NCBI RefSeq assembly: GCF_000715075.1
Contig: NC_134087.1
Span: 128,733,518 to 128,797,517 of the forward strand
Length of the DNA: 64,000 nucleotides
Direction of reading: 5' to 3'
From: Nicotiana tabacum
Taxonomy: Eukaryota; Streptophyta; Magnoliopsida; Solanales; Solanaceae
The position numbers and the translations under genes were made by a program. Shown here piece after piece: positions 11,746 through 22,890 of this stretch (position 1 is its first letter; each line of letters begins with the position of its first letter). Below the pieces are notes generated by a model, which did no database searches, had not been told where the DNA came from, and saw nothing but the letters and a program-made list of their open reading frames with translations.

Positions 11746-11993
11746 GTAAGAGCTGCAGAATTGGATAGCCAGTCCATCTTTGGTTCGTCGGAAGTCTTGG
11801 TAGTATGGAACTGTAAATGTTTTCTTTTAAAAAAGCACGGCCAATTGAGGCATGTACCGTGTTTGTACCCTTTTGTCATTTGCCTATTGTTAATGCTTAA
11901 GACGTTCCCCTTTTGATGAAATAAAAATAATATTTTTCCTAAATATCGCAACTTTATTTTACTGCTTTATTTATAAATAGTTTTTCTTTGCAG
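11746..11993 (+). other. Candidate intron between protease and RT
   Basis: Ogre elements have a spliced intron between protease and RT. Here the coding match stops at about 11745 with GG|GTAAGAG, and AT-rich DNA follows. A strong acceptor, TTTTTCTTTGCAG, ends at 11993 before RT-linker coding resumes (frame 12027-12215). Donor and acceptor were placed by eye. A donor elsewhere in 11740-11830 is possible. Confidence 0.45.
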
Positions 11994-12026
11994 TAATCAT
12001 ATCGATAAAAACCGTGTTCCACGATT

Positions 12027-12332
12027 ATGACATGTAACGAAATCATTGAGCGCAACAACCCGGATTTTGAGGAATATGATGAGAGCATGATGCCCGACAA
12101 TCTCTCCCAAAAGATCGAGCAGTTGGAGAGTCAGAAAAAGCCCAACCTCAAAGAAAGAGAAGTGATCAATCTTGGAAGTGAAGAAGATGTGAAGCTGAGC
12201 AGAAGGGAAAAATGATTGAGCTCCTCCGATAGTACATCGACGTGTTTGCATGGTCCTATGATGACATGCTAGGATTAAGCACCGACATTGTCTCGCATCA
12301 ATTACCCTACCAGACCGTCGGTCAAGCAGAAG
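12027..12332 (+). pseudogene. Ogre-like RT N-terminal segment (left of insertion C)
   Basis: The acidic linker NPDFEEYDESMMPDNL...EQLE..KKPNL leads to DVFAWSYDDMLGLSTDIVSH-like sequence (12240-12300), the standard lead-in to Tat/Ogre RT. The text stops in the middle of VKQ|KPRKYKP at 12332, where element C begins, and resumes in the same frame at 33798. One frameshift lies near 12215. Confidence 0.75.
12328..12332. repeat. Target-site duplication of element C, left copy
   Basis: AGAAG before the LTR end TGTCACAACC; the same AGAAG follows the other end at 33793-33797. Confidence 0.9.
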
Positions 12333-15146
12333 TGTCACAACCCCGGTTCGCCCTCCGTGAACCATTGTGACGGCACCTAGTCCCTATGACTAGGTAAGCC
12401 TAAATTGCGGGAAATAAACCAATTTGTGGAAGTAAAACAATTTAAAACAAAATTAGAGTAATAAGACAGAGTTTAAAAGTGCCACTCGGCATACACAATA
12501 TTTAACTCTCAGAAACCAATACATATCTCCAAGACCCGGAAACCCATGAATCACAAGCTATGAGATACATAAGAAGCTCTAACTCCAGAAATGTCTAACC
12601 AAAAGGGAAAGAAATACAAAAGGGCAAATGTTTAAAAGCTAGAATAGAAAGGGACTCCTCGGCTTGCGGACGTGGCAGATATACCTTGAAGTCGCTGGAG
12701 CAGTCGCCTCGCCTCAAGGGTGAAAGGACTGAGTCATAGGAACTTGGATCTACACATGAAAAACATGCGCAAAAGGGGCATGAGTATACCACAACGGTAC
12801 TCAGTAAATGCCAAGCCTAACCTCAGTCGGGTAGTGACGAGGAAGGTCAGGGCCCTACTGAGGTTAAATAAAATATAAAGTTTGACAGTGTAGAACAGAA
12901 CAATATAATTAAATACAGCGATAAAAGTAACACATGATATAAAAGGGCAACAACAACTATTACAGAGACAAGGCAAAACACGGAAAGAAATGCGACTTAG
13001 CACCAAAATAACAACCGGGGATCTCCTAGGATACCGTTATGTAGTCCCATATGTACATATTTAATGGATCTCCCAGGATCTCGTCCCGTAGTCTAACTCA
13101 TAATGCGCAAGGATCTACCGGAATCCCGTTTCGTAGTCCCAAATGTAGATACCCAGTACTAGGGAACCTACTGGGTGCATTCCCGTAGTTCCATATAACT
13201 TTCCAAGAGGATCTACCGGAATACCACATAAATAGTCCCAAAATAAACAGACAAGGGGGAGCTACCGGAATCCCACATCCGTAGTCCCAAAATAAACAGA
13301 CAAGGGGTAGCTACCGGAACCCCACATCCGTAGTCCCAAAATAAATACACAGCAACAATAGGAAAATATACAGAAATGGCAAAATTTCATATTAAGGCAA
13401 CAAGTGATTCTAGCCTAGCATGCTGCACAGAATTCAGGTAAGGCAGGTTGAGCAAATAAAGCAATTAAGTCACTTAGACATGTTTTGCTAAGCTAACAAT
13501 AGGCTTAATAGTGCAAATAATAAAAACAGGAAAGGAAACATACTAGTGATTACTTAATGAAAATCGGATTTCTAACAATTAGAACAAGCACACACTCGTC
13601 ACCTCATGTACAAGGCATTTCAATTACCAAATATACCAATCCTAAGGGGAAGGTCCCCCACACAAGGTTAGACAAACCACTTACCTCGAATCGGGTCAAA
13701 ATCAACCTGAAGTCACGCTCTTGCCACGACTACTCGACTCCAAATGGCCCAAATCTATTCAATTCAATTGCATAATATAAATAACACTTCAAGTAACTAA
13801 TTCTACAAAGAAATTCTAAGCTAATACACGAAATTAGTAAAAATGACCAAAACGCCCCTCGAGCCCACATCTCGGAATAGGGTAAAATTTATAATTTCAG
13901 AATCCTCATAACACTCACGAGTTCATACATACCAAAATTATCCAAATCTAAGGTCAAATTCCCACTCAAAAGTCAGATTTTAGGTCTAAGAACTTTCTTC
14001 CAACTTTTCCCCAATTTTCATCTCCAATTCGAAATTAAATGATGAATTCATGTTTGGATTAATGGATTACAGGAAAAAAGGAGTTAAGAATCGTTACCCA
14101 ATCGATATCTCTAAAAGTCCCTCAAAACCTCGCTTAAATACGAGCTCCCAAGCTTTAGTTTTCACAAAAATAGCTAACCCTCGACTTTGAAATTTTATAT
14201 TCTACCCAGACGCGTTCCTCTTCATGAACGCGAGACTACTATCGCAAATGCGATTCACAAAGAAATCTACTGGCCAACTTTCTCTTTCGCCAACGCGAGG
14301 TCCACTTGCAAACACGTAGCTCATCCTAGAAGACCCTACGCGAATGCGAGGACCATGTCGCGAACGCAAAGACCAACGGGTCCATACCTTCGCGAACGCG
14401 AAGCATGATTCAGCTGCTTAACCCATATGCTCTACGCCAACACGAGACCCTCTCACGAACGCGATGAATATTTCCTCTGTAACACAACAACAGAAAATAT
14501 GCAATCTTTCAAAGTCCAAAAATGGTCCGTTGAGCATCCGAAACACACCTGAGGCCCCCTGGGCCTCAACCAATCCTAAAACATAGTTCAAACTTGTTCC
14601 AACCTTCGGAACGCTCAAAACAACATCAAAACACCTATTTTTCTTCGGATTCAAGCCTAAGAATTCCAAAAACTAAATACGCTTTCGATCAAAAGGTCTA
14701 TCAAACCTCGTCCGAATGACCTGAAATTTTGCACACACGTCACATTCAACACTACGGAGCTACTCCAACTTCTGGAATTCCATTCCGACCCTCGGATCAA
14801 AATTTCACTATCTAATCGGAAACTTCAAAAATTCAACTTTCGGCATTTCAAGCCTAAATTAGCTACGGACCTCCAAAACAAAATCCGAACATGCCCCTAA
14901 GTCCGAAATCAGCCAACGGAGCTAACGGAACCATCGAATTTACATTCCGAGGCTGTCTTCATACTATTCCAAATACGGTCAACTTTCCAATACTTAAGCT
15001 CTCATTTAGGGAGTAAGTGTCCCATAACTCTCCGAAACTTAAAACCGAACATCCCGACAAATCAAAATAGCAGAAATAAACTTGGGGAAGGCAGTTAATA
15101 GGGGATCGGGGCATTAATTCTTAAGACGACCAGTCGGGTCGTCACA
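12333..15146 (-). repeat. Element C 3' LTR (2814 bp)
   Basis: On the plus strand it starts TGTCACAACC and ends GGTCGTCACA. It aligns over most of its length with 31309-33792 (12594 matches 31309). It contains a 49-bp tandem array (13213-13345) and a block of CGCGAACGCG-type motifs (14205-14470). Short open frames conserved between the two LTR copies (13557/32167, 14187/32854) are conserved because the LTRs are, not because they code. Confidence 0.9.
13020..13345. repeat. Tandem array in C 3' LTR
   Basis: Units built on GATCTACCGGAATCCC...CGTAGTCCCAAA. The last three are regular: CTACCGGA at 13213, 13262 and 13311, period 49 bp. Older degenerate units precede them. Confidence 0.85.
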
Positions 15147-15158
15147 TCCTCCTACACT
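15147..15158 (-). other. Polypurine tract of element C
   Basis: On the minus strand AAGTGTAGGAGGA ends just before the LTR start TGTGACGACC. Element E has the cleaner AAAAGGGGGAGGA at the same place. Confidence 0.6.
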
Positions 15159-16560
15159 TAAACATTTGTTTATCCTCGAACGGGCATAAACACATACTTG
15201 AAGTAGTGAAAAGATGATGGTAACGGTTGCGCATATCCTGCTCGGTCTCCCAGGTTGCCTTCTCGACCGGCTGACCCCGCCACTGAACCTTTACTGATGC
15301 AATGTTCTTTGACCTCATCTTTCTAACTTTCCTATCCAATATTGCCACTGGCTCCTCAATATAGGATAGATCCTAGTCTAACTGGACTGAACTAAAATCC
15401 AACACGTGCGACGGATCACCATGATACCTCTGGAGATCAAAACATGAAATATCGGATGAACTCCTGCCAAGCTGGAAGGTAAGGCAAGCTCATAAGTAAC
15501 CTTCCCAACACGCCTCAATATCTCAAAAGGGTCAATAAACCTCGGACTCAACTTCCCTTTCTTCCCAAATCTCATAACGCCCTTCATACGCGAAACCCGA
15601 AGTAGAACCCATTCTCCAACCATATAGGAAACATCACGAACCTTCCGGTCCACGTAACTCTTTTCTCTGGACTGGGCTGTGCGGAGTCTATCCTGAATCA
15701 CCTTAACCTTCTCCAAAGCATCTTGAACTAAGTCTGTGCCCAATAATCTAGACTCACCCGGCTCAAACCAACCCACCGGGGATCTACATCGTCTACCATA
15801 TAAAGCCTTATACGGTACCATCTGAATACTGGACTGATAGTTGTTGTTGTAAGCAAACTCCGCCAATGGCAAGAATTGATCCCAAGATCCTCCAAACTCA
15901 ATCACACACGCACAGAGCATATCCTCAAGAATCTAAATAGTGCGCTCGGACTATCCGTCTGTCCGTCTAAGGGTGAAATGTTGTACTTAACTCTACCCGA
16001 GTACCCAACTCAAGATGAACGGCCCTCCAGAACCGCGATGTGAACTAAGTACTTCTATCTGAAATGATGGAAATCGGAATACCATGCAGACGAACAGTCT
16101 CCTAGATATAAATCTCCACCAATCGCTCCAAAGAATAAGTAGTACACACAGGAATGAAATGAGCGGACTTGGTCAGCTGATCAACAATCACCCAAATAGC
16201 ATCGAACTTTCTCAAAGTCCATAGGAGCCCAACTACAAAGTCCATGTTGATCCGCTCCCACTTCCACTCCGGAATCTCTATCTGCTGAAGCAATCCACCC
16301 GGCCTTTGGTGCTCACACTTCACCTGCTGATAGTTGAGGCACCGAGCTACAAACCCAACTATATATTTCTTCATCCGTCTCCACCAGTAGTGCTGCCTCA
16401 AATCCTGATACATCTTCGCGGCACCCGGATGGATGGAATATCACAAAATATGGGCCTCGTATAGAATTAGCTCTCGAAGCTCATCGACATTGGGTACACA
16501 AATCCGACTATGCATCCTCAACACCTTATCATCACCAATAGTCACATCTCTGGCATTACC
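15147..16560 (-). pseudogene. Element C integrase and chromodomain, degraded
   Basis: Integrase inserts the cDNA; the C-terminal chromodomain guides chromovirus insertion to marked chromatin. Frames seen: 16102-16413 with the end of the zinc-binding region (MYQDLRQHYWW...CLNYQQVK) and the first catalytic Asp in ERINMDFVVGL; a middle part with ISIISDRST (second Asp, Gly to Ser change) and stops near 16100-15930; 15378-15920 with the C-terminal GPF-type region (KYDALYGRRCRSP-like, FIDPFEILRRVGKVTYELALP); and 15142-15348 with the chromodomain core VQWRGQPVEKATWE. Several stops make it nonfunctional. The order along the minus strand is normal. Confidence 0.85.
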
Positions 16561-17960
16561 GTGCTGGAACTTGTCCTTGAGGACAAGCAAATGAGGGTCA
16601 TCATACTAACGCTCCCTGATACGATAAAATAAGGAAGACCGAGAAACCACACAAGCTAGAACCTGACTGGGCTCTAAAAGATCCAATCTCACAAACTGGC
16701 TGGCTAAGGCCTTAACATCCGTCACCATAGGCCTCTCCTATGCTGGTAAATAAGCCAAACTCCCCAAACACTCTACCCGACGACTCAAAGCATCGGCCAC
16801 CATATTAGCCTTGTCCGGGTGATACAAAATAGTGATGTCATAGTCTTTCAGCAACTCTAACCACCTCCTCTGGCGCAAATTTAGATCCTTTTGCCTAAAC
16901 AGGTGCTGCAAGCTCCGACGGTCAGTATAAATCTCACAGGGAACCCCGTATAAATAATGGTGCTAGATCTTCAGGGCGTAAACAATGGCAGCTAACTCAA
17001 GGTCGTGGACCGGATAATTCTTCTCATGTATCTTCAACTGTCTGGACGTGTAGGCAATCACCTTATTGTCCAGCATCAACACCGCTCTGAGGCCAACCCT
17101 CGAGGCATCACAATAGACCGTATAAGACCCTGAACCTGTAGGTAGTAGCAAAATTAGGACTGTAGTCAAAGCTATCTTGAGCTTCTGAAAGCTCACCTCA
17201 CACTCCTCCGTCCACTGGAATGGAGCACCCTTCTGGGTCAACCTGGTCATAGGGGCTGCAATCGATGAAAATCCCTCCACAAAACGACGGTAGTAGCCCG
17301 CCAAGCTAAGGAAATTGCGGATCTTGGTAGTTGAGGATGGTTTGGGCCAACTCTACACGGCCTCTATTTTTTCGGATCCACCTGAATACCCTCACTCGAT
17401 ACCACGTGGCCTAAGAATGCCACTGAATCCAACCAAATACGCATTTCGAGAACTTAGCATATAACTTCTTTTCTCTCAAGGTCTGAAGTACTGTCCTCAG
17501 GTGATGCTCGTGATCTTCCCGACTCCGGGAATACACCAGAATATCATCAATAAAGACAATGATGAACGAGTCAAGATGCGGCCGGAACACACTATGCATC
17601 AAATGCATAAAGGCTACTGGGGTATTAGTCAGCCCAAATGACATAATAAGGAACTCGTAATGACCATACCGAGTCCTAAAATTATTCTTCGGAATATCTT
17701 AGAAAACACTTGTGTGCCCTGAAGTTGGTCAAACAGATCATCAATACAAGGCAAAGGATAACGGTTATTCACTGTAACCTTGTTTAACTGCGATAATCAA
17801 TACACATACGCATAGAACCATCCTTTTTCTTCACAAACAAGACAGGAGAACTCCAAGGTGATACACTGAGCTGAATAAAACCCTTGTCAAGCAATTCCTG
17901 TAACTGATCCTTCAACTTATTCAATTCAGGAGGAGCCAAACAATACGGAGGAATAGAAAT
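16561..17960 (-). pseudogene. Element C reverse transcriptase and RNase H, degraded
   Basis: RT copies the element RNA and RNase H removes it. RT starts at about 17955 with [18 protein letters not shown] and [20 protein letters not shown], then stops at 17783. The frame 17411-17644 has [10 protein letters not shown] and the catalytic box [11 protein letters not shown]. The frame 16963-17304 has [20 protein letters not shown], and the RNase H start with [14 protein letters not shown] and [20 protein letters not shown]. The RNase H end with [15 protein letters not shown] text lies at 16790-16830. At least three frame breaks or stops are visible. Confidence 0.85.
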
Positions 17961-18424
17961 GTGCTGAGTGCCCGGCAACAGATCAATGCCAAAATCAATA
18001 TCTCTATTAGGCGGCATGCCTGGAAGATCAGCTAGAAACACATAGGGAAAATCCCGTACTACTGGGACTAAATCAACTAAAGGGGTATCAATACTGACAT
18101 CTCTCATATAAGCTAAATGTGCGTCACACCCCTTCTCAACCATACGCTGAGCTTTAAGAATAGAAATAACTCTACTGGGAATGTGATCTAAAGTACCCCT
18201 CCACTCAACACGCAGTACACCTGGCATATCCAGCATCACGATTTTGGCGTGACAATCAAGAATATCATAATGGGGCAACAACCCATCCATGCCCAAGATA
18301 ATATCAAAATTTACCATGCTGAGCAACAATAAATCGGCTCTGGTCTCAAAACCACTAAGAGCAACCAAACACGATCGATAAATGCGGTCCACAATAAGAG
18401 AATCTCCCACAGGAGTAGAAACAT
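17961..18424 (-). pseudogene. Element C protease part (broken by element D)
   Basis: The frame 17784-18410 starts within the protease: [21 protein letters not shown] is the conserved protease C-terminal flap region of chromoviruses. The N-terminal part, with the catalytic loop, lies on the far side of element D at 30121-30251. After removal of D and one AACAT copy the minus-strand frame runs through the joint (SSPVYVST). Confidence 0.8.
18420..18424. repeat. Target-site duplication of element D, left copy
   Basis: AACAT immediately before TGTTGGCCC; the same AACAT follows the other LTR end at 30121-30125. Confidence 0.9.
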
Positions 18425-19278
18425 TGTTGGCCCAAGAACATGTGAAGTTTTGAAGAATGACAAATGAACTTAGTCATGGATCAGGTCCATCTTGTGAAGC
18501 ACTGTCATGATCAACCTATACATGTGAGATGCACGAGAAGGAGATAAGTCCTACTGATCAAGCAGCAATATCTCCTAATCTGATCGAAAAGGTTGTTAGA
18601 GTTTGATATCTTCAAGGACTCAACTACGATAGAAGATCAGAAATTGAGTCCCAATCAAACTATGATTTCTAACCTATTAAATGACAATGATTGTTCTCTT
18701 TTACAGGCATTGCACAAACGCAGAAATTAAACTAAATTGAAAGCAAAAGAGCAAGGCGATGTTGCAAGCAATTTATGTGAGATTTGAGTGTGCACTCTTG
18801 AAGCTACTTGAACGAGATAGAAGAACCAGTTCTATTGTGTTTTTTCTTATTCTAGTTCAATTGTATGAGGTGGTTTAAAGTTGTACCTTTCATATTTCAT
18901 AGAAGCAATTGTATTAGGTACTTTGAGTGTTCAAGTTATAAGCTAACTTGAAGTTGTCGCAATAGTTGAGGTTGTGTGCTACAAGGGATTAGAGTTAATC
19001 CTTAGGTTTACAAAGAGTTTTTGTAAATGTTGTTTTGGCTCAGTGATTTTAGTGGAAGTTTGGGAAAATCCTACTGAGTAGTAGGTCGTACTTTTTTCAC
19101 CTTTTGAGCTAGGTGTTTTCCACATAAAAATCTATGTGTTCTTTATTTTATGTATTTTTTATTCTCCAAACAGTAGTAGTTAGAACACCTAGAAGAACTA
19201 GGTTCTTCTAGAGCGAAAATTGGGTACCACACAAATCACCTCCCCCCCTCTTGTGTGATATTGACGTTTAGAACATCA
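18425..19278 (+). repeat. Element D 5' LTR (854 bp)
   Basis: It starts TGTTGGCCC and ends GAACATCA. Compared with each copy in the 3' LTR it lacks 63 bp between 18595 and 18596, including a TTATATGA box that may be the promoter. Confidence 0.92.
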
Positions 19279-19279
19279 A

Positions 19280-19292
19280 TTGGTATTAGAGA
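19280..19292 (+). other. Primer binding site of element D (tRNA-iMet)
   Basis: TTGGTATTAGAGA just after the LTR; the initiator-Met type is TGGTATCAGAG, so one C to T change is present. Confidence 0.75.
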
Positions 19293-19334
19293 GGGTTATT
19301 CTTGAAGAGGCTAACACCTTGGGAAAAGATCAAC

Positions 19335-21169
19335 ATGAGTGCACCACCTGGGAATTGGGAAGGGCAATCCACTGCTAGGTCTCCACTTTTTCAATGGTTA
19401 GTACTATTCTTGGTGGAAGAACAGGATAAGGGATCACATCATAGGAGAAGACTATGAACTCTGGGACATAGTCACTGATGGTCCTCTAGCAACTACTAAG
19501 AAGAATGTTGAAGGAGTGGATATGCCAAAGACGAGAGCTGACTGCACTACTGAAGACCTGAAGAAGTGGGAAAAGAATGCCAAGGCCAAGAAATGGATAG
19601 TGTGTGGACTAGGTCCAGAATAGTACAGTAGAATTCAAAGTTGTACCACTGCTAAGGAAATCTGGGACACTTTGCAAGTGGCTCATGAAGGAACACCTCA
19701 AGTGAAGAGGTCCAGAGGAACACTGTTGTATTCTTACTATGAGAATTTCACCATTAAGGAAGGAGAAATCATCCAAGAGATGTATACAAGGTTCACCACA
19801 CTGACAAATGAACTTAAGTCTCTTGGAAGGAATATTCTTGAAGAAGACAAAGTTGAGAAGATTTTGACAAGGGTTCTGCCAGTCTCTTGGGAAAGCTAAA
19901 TCACTGCTATTTAGGAATCAAAGAACATTGCTACCCTCAAGCTGGATGAACTAATTGGAAACCTTACTGCCAATGAACTGAGAAAGCAAATCATGAAAAT
20001 GGATGCACCAAAGAAGGAAAGAAGTCTGGCTCTCAAAATTGCTGAAGGTTCAGATCTGGAGGATGATGAAATGGCTATGATCATAAGAGATTTCAAAATT
20101 TACCTGATGAGAGGAAATGGTTCTTCAAGAGGTAGAACCTTCAACAAACCAAGGGCTCCTGAAAAACAGACCAATGAGGGTTGCTACAAGTGTAGTGAGA
20201 CTGATTGCATGATCAAGAATTGCCCTCAATGGGAAATTGAGTGGAAGAAGGAAAGGGCTGAACGAAGGAACAGGGAGAAGGAACAGGTTCAACCAAAAAG
20301 GAACAAAGGATCAACAACGGCTATGGTTGCAGGCTGGGGAGAAACATCAGATGAGGACTCAGAAGATGAAGCTGGAGATGAACAAGCATTTATGGCCATC
20401 AGAGAATCAGATGATGAAAGAGGTAAGTATTCTTCATCTCAAAGACAAGATTAAATTCCTGTCTAAAGAAAGGTTGTCTGAGCTACTGCTAGACTTCATT
20501 GATGAGTCTAAGATAAGTAACAATGAGAAGGAAGAGTTGTCTAGGGAATGTATGATCCTAAAAGCTAAGTACAAAAATCTAGAGTCTAGGGCTAATGAGA
20601 GTGAAAGTGAAAATACTGAGTTGAAGAACCAGGTTCTTGAACTTGACACTAGTATCCTAGAACTTAGGCCTGAGAACTTAAAACTGAAACTAGGAACAGG
20701 AAAGAAGAAAGTTGATCACACACATCTCACCCTAGAAGAAAACTTAGGAAAAATAAAGGATGAGCTGTACAGGAAAGATGAGCAGATAAGAGTATTAAAA
20801 GAAGATCTAGGAAAGGTAAAACATGAACTAGACAGAACTTGCAAATGGAACAAAGCTTCTAATGCACTCTCCTGACTACAAGAACATCACAGTAGCAAAA
20901 AAAGAGGAATTGTTTATGGGACTCAAGCACCTAAGTGGGATCCTAAAAGCAAGTACCTCACTCTTCCTGAGAACAAAATTTGCACACACTTTGGCAAGAT
21001 TTGCCATTACAAAAATGAATGTAATGCAAAAGAAAAGGCCAGTCAAAAGAACAAAACTTTTGTTCAAGAAAAAAATAGGCTGCCTCGGTGGGCTAGAAAG
21101 AATCTGATTTATCCATTTGCCCATAGAAAGGGACCCAATCTAGTTTGGGTTCCTAAGACTAACCTCTGA
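19335..21169 (+). pseudogene. Element D gag, degraded
   Basis: Structural protein of the particle. ATG at 19335 starts MSAPPGNWEG; a frameshift near 19395 moves to the frame with WWKNRIRDHIIGEDYELW, the usual copia gag N-terminal block. Core pieces include IWDTLQVAHEGT and TRFTTLTNELKSLG (19672-19899). Stops lie at 19621, 19897 and 19912. The zinc knuckle is CYKCSETDCMIKNCP (20182-20226); the usual His is Cys. Acidic and coiled-coil segments follow (20237-20875, e.g. LKNQVLELDTSILELR). The C-terminal part has a second CXH-type block, ICTHFGKICHYKNEC-like (20970-21020), and ends LVWVPKTNL at a TGA (21167-21169). Long gag with coiled coil fits Sireviruses. Confidence 0.8.
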
Positions 21170-21182
21170 TTTCTTTTTGCAG

Positions 21183-22890
21183 GCCCAAGTGAAGGGAATC
21201 AACCAAATATGGTACATGGATAGTGGCTGCTGAAAACATATGACTGGAAGCAAGAACCAGTTCCTTTCACTTGAGGACTTCAGGGGAGGCAATGTCTCCT
21301 TTGGAAATGGGAAGAAAGGTGAGATCATTGGGGTTGGAAAGGTAGGTAAGACAGACTCTCACTCCATTGAGAATGTTTACTTGATAGATGGCTTGAATAC
21401 AGCCTGATCAATGTGTCACAACTATGTGACAGAGGTAACCTTGTAGCATTCACCTCTACTAAATGCTTTGTGATTAACCTTACCACTGACAAGATTAGTT
21501 TGCAGGGAAAAAGAGTTAACAATATTTACATTGTAGATTTGTCCACTCTCTTAGAAAATGAACTAACCTGCCTAAGTGTGCTGGATAATGATCCCCTCCT
21601 GTGGCACAAAAGACTTGGTCATACCAGTCTGAATCAGTTAAACAAATTAGTTTCTAAGGACTTGGTGATATGGTTACTCAACATCAAGTTCAAAGAATAA
21701 AAAGTTTGTGAGGCTTGTGCAAGGGGGAAGCAGGTAAGATCATCTTTCAAAAGCAAGAACATGGTAAGCACAACCAAGTCATTGGATCTGGTCCATATGG
21801 ATCTCTGTGGCCCAATGAGAACTATGAGCAGAGGAGGAAAGAAATATGTAATGGTACTTGTTGATGATTATTCTAGATTTACCTGGGGTACTATTTGTAA
21901 CATCTAAAGATGAAGCATTTGACATGTTCACTGCCTTTGTTAGAAAAACTCAGAAACAATTAGGAAATCAACTTGCATCAATTAGGTCTGATCACAGAAC
22001 TGAATTTGAAAATGCTAAGTTTGCTGAATTTTGTGATGAAAATGGTATAGTTCATAACTTCTCTGCCCCTAGGACCCCACAACAAAATGGAGTAGTTGAA
22101 AGAAAGAACAGGACTCTTGAAGACATGGCTAGGACTATGCTTCTTTCTAGTAAACTGCCCCATAGCTTCTGGGCAGAGGCTGTAAACACTGCATGTTACA
22201 TTTTCAATAGATACATGACTAGACCTCTTGTAGAGAAGACTCCCTATGAGTTACTTAAAGGGAGAAAACCAAATATATCTCATCTTAGAGTATTTGGATG
22301 CAAGTGCTTTGTACATAATAATGGAAAAGACTTCCTAGGTAAGTTTGATCTCAGAAGTGATGAAGGAGTATTCTTGGGATATTCTTCACATAGAAAAGCA
22401 TATAAAGTGTTTAATAAAATAACTTTGTGTGTAGAAAAAAGTGTACATGTAGTATTTGATGAAATTAACATTCTTTCTGAGAGACAGAAACATGAAGATG
22501 AATCCATTGGATTGGTAAAGGATTTGACTGAAGCCTCAACACAAGTCAAAGTGGCACCAAATGAAGGAACAGGTGATGGAACATATTCTTCCATCCAATG
22601 CAACCTAACAAGGGGAACTGATCAAAGAGGAATTGAAATAAATCCCCTAAAAGAACCTGTTCATAACCCTGTTCCTCAGCAACAGAACATGGGAGAAACA
22701 TCTATCAGAAACCAGTTGGTTGTAAAACTTCACAAGCATCAAAGTTCTCATCCCATTGAGAGCATTATCACTGATCCAACATCTGGAGTCAAAACTAGAT
22801 CACAATTAAAGAATTTGTGTGCTTTTGATGCCTTTTATCTCTTAATGAACCTAAAAATGTTGTTGAGGCTTTGCAGGATGCAGATTGGGT
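21183..22890 (+). pseudogene. Element D protease and integrase, degraded
   Basis: Pol starts after CAG at 21180-21182. The protease loop reads WYMDSGC*KHMTGS, so the catalytic DSG is intact but a TGA replaces the next Ser. The GAG-pre-integrase region is 21413-21700 (LLWHKRLGHTSLNQLNKL), ending in a stop before EACARGKQ, the last part of the zinc site. Integrase has MDLCGPM (first Asp, about 21797), a frameshift near 21885, IRSDHRTEFEN (second Asp; Gly to Arg next to it) and QQNGVVERKNRT (Glu). Frame 21858-22892 continues through the integrase C-terminus (VFGCKCFVHNNG). Confidence 0.85.

Noticed and set aside
13557..13775. 72-codon ORF also found at 32167-32385
   Set aside because: Conserved only because both lie at the same place in the two LTRs of element C.
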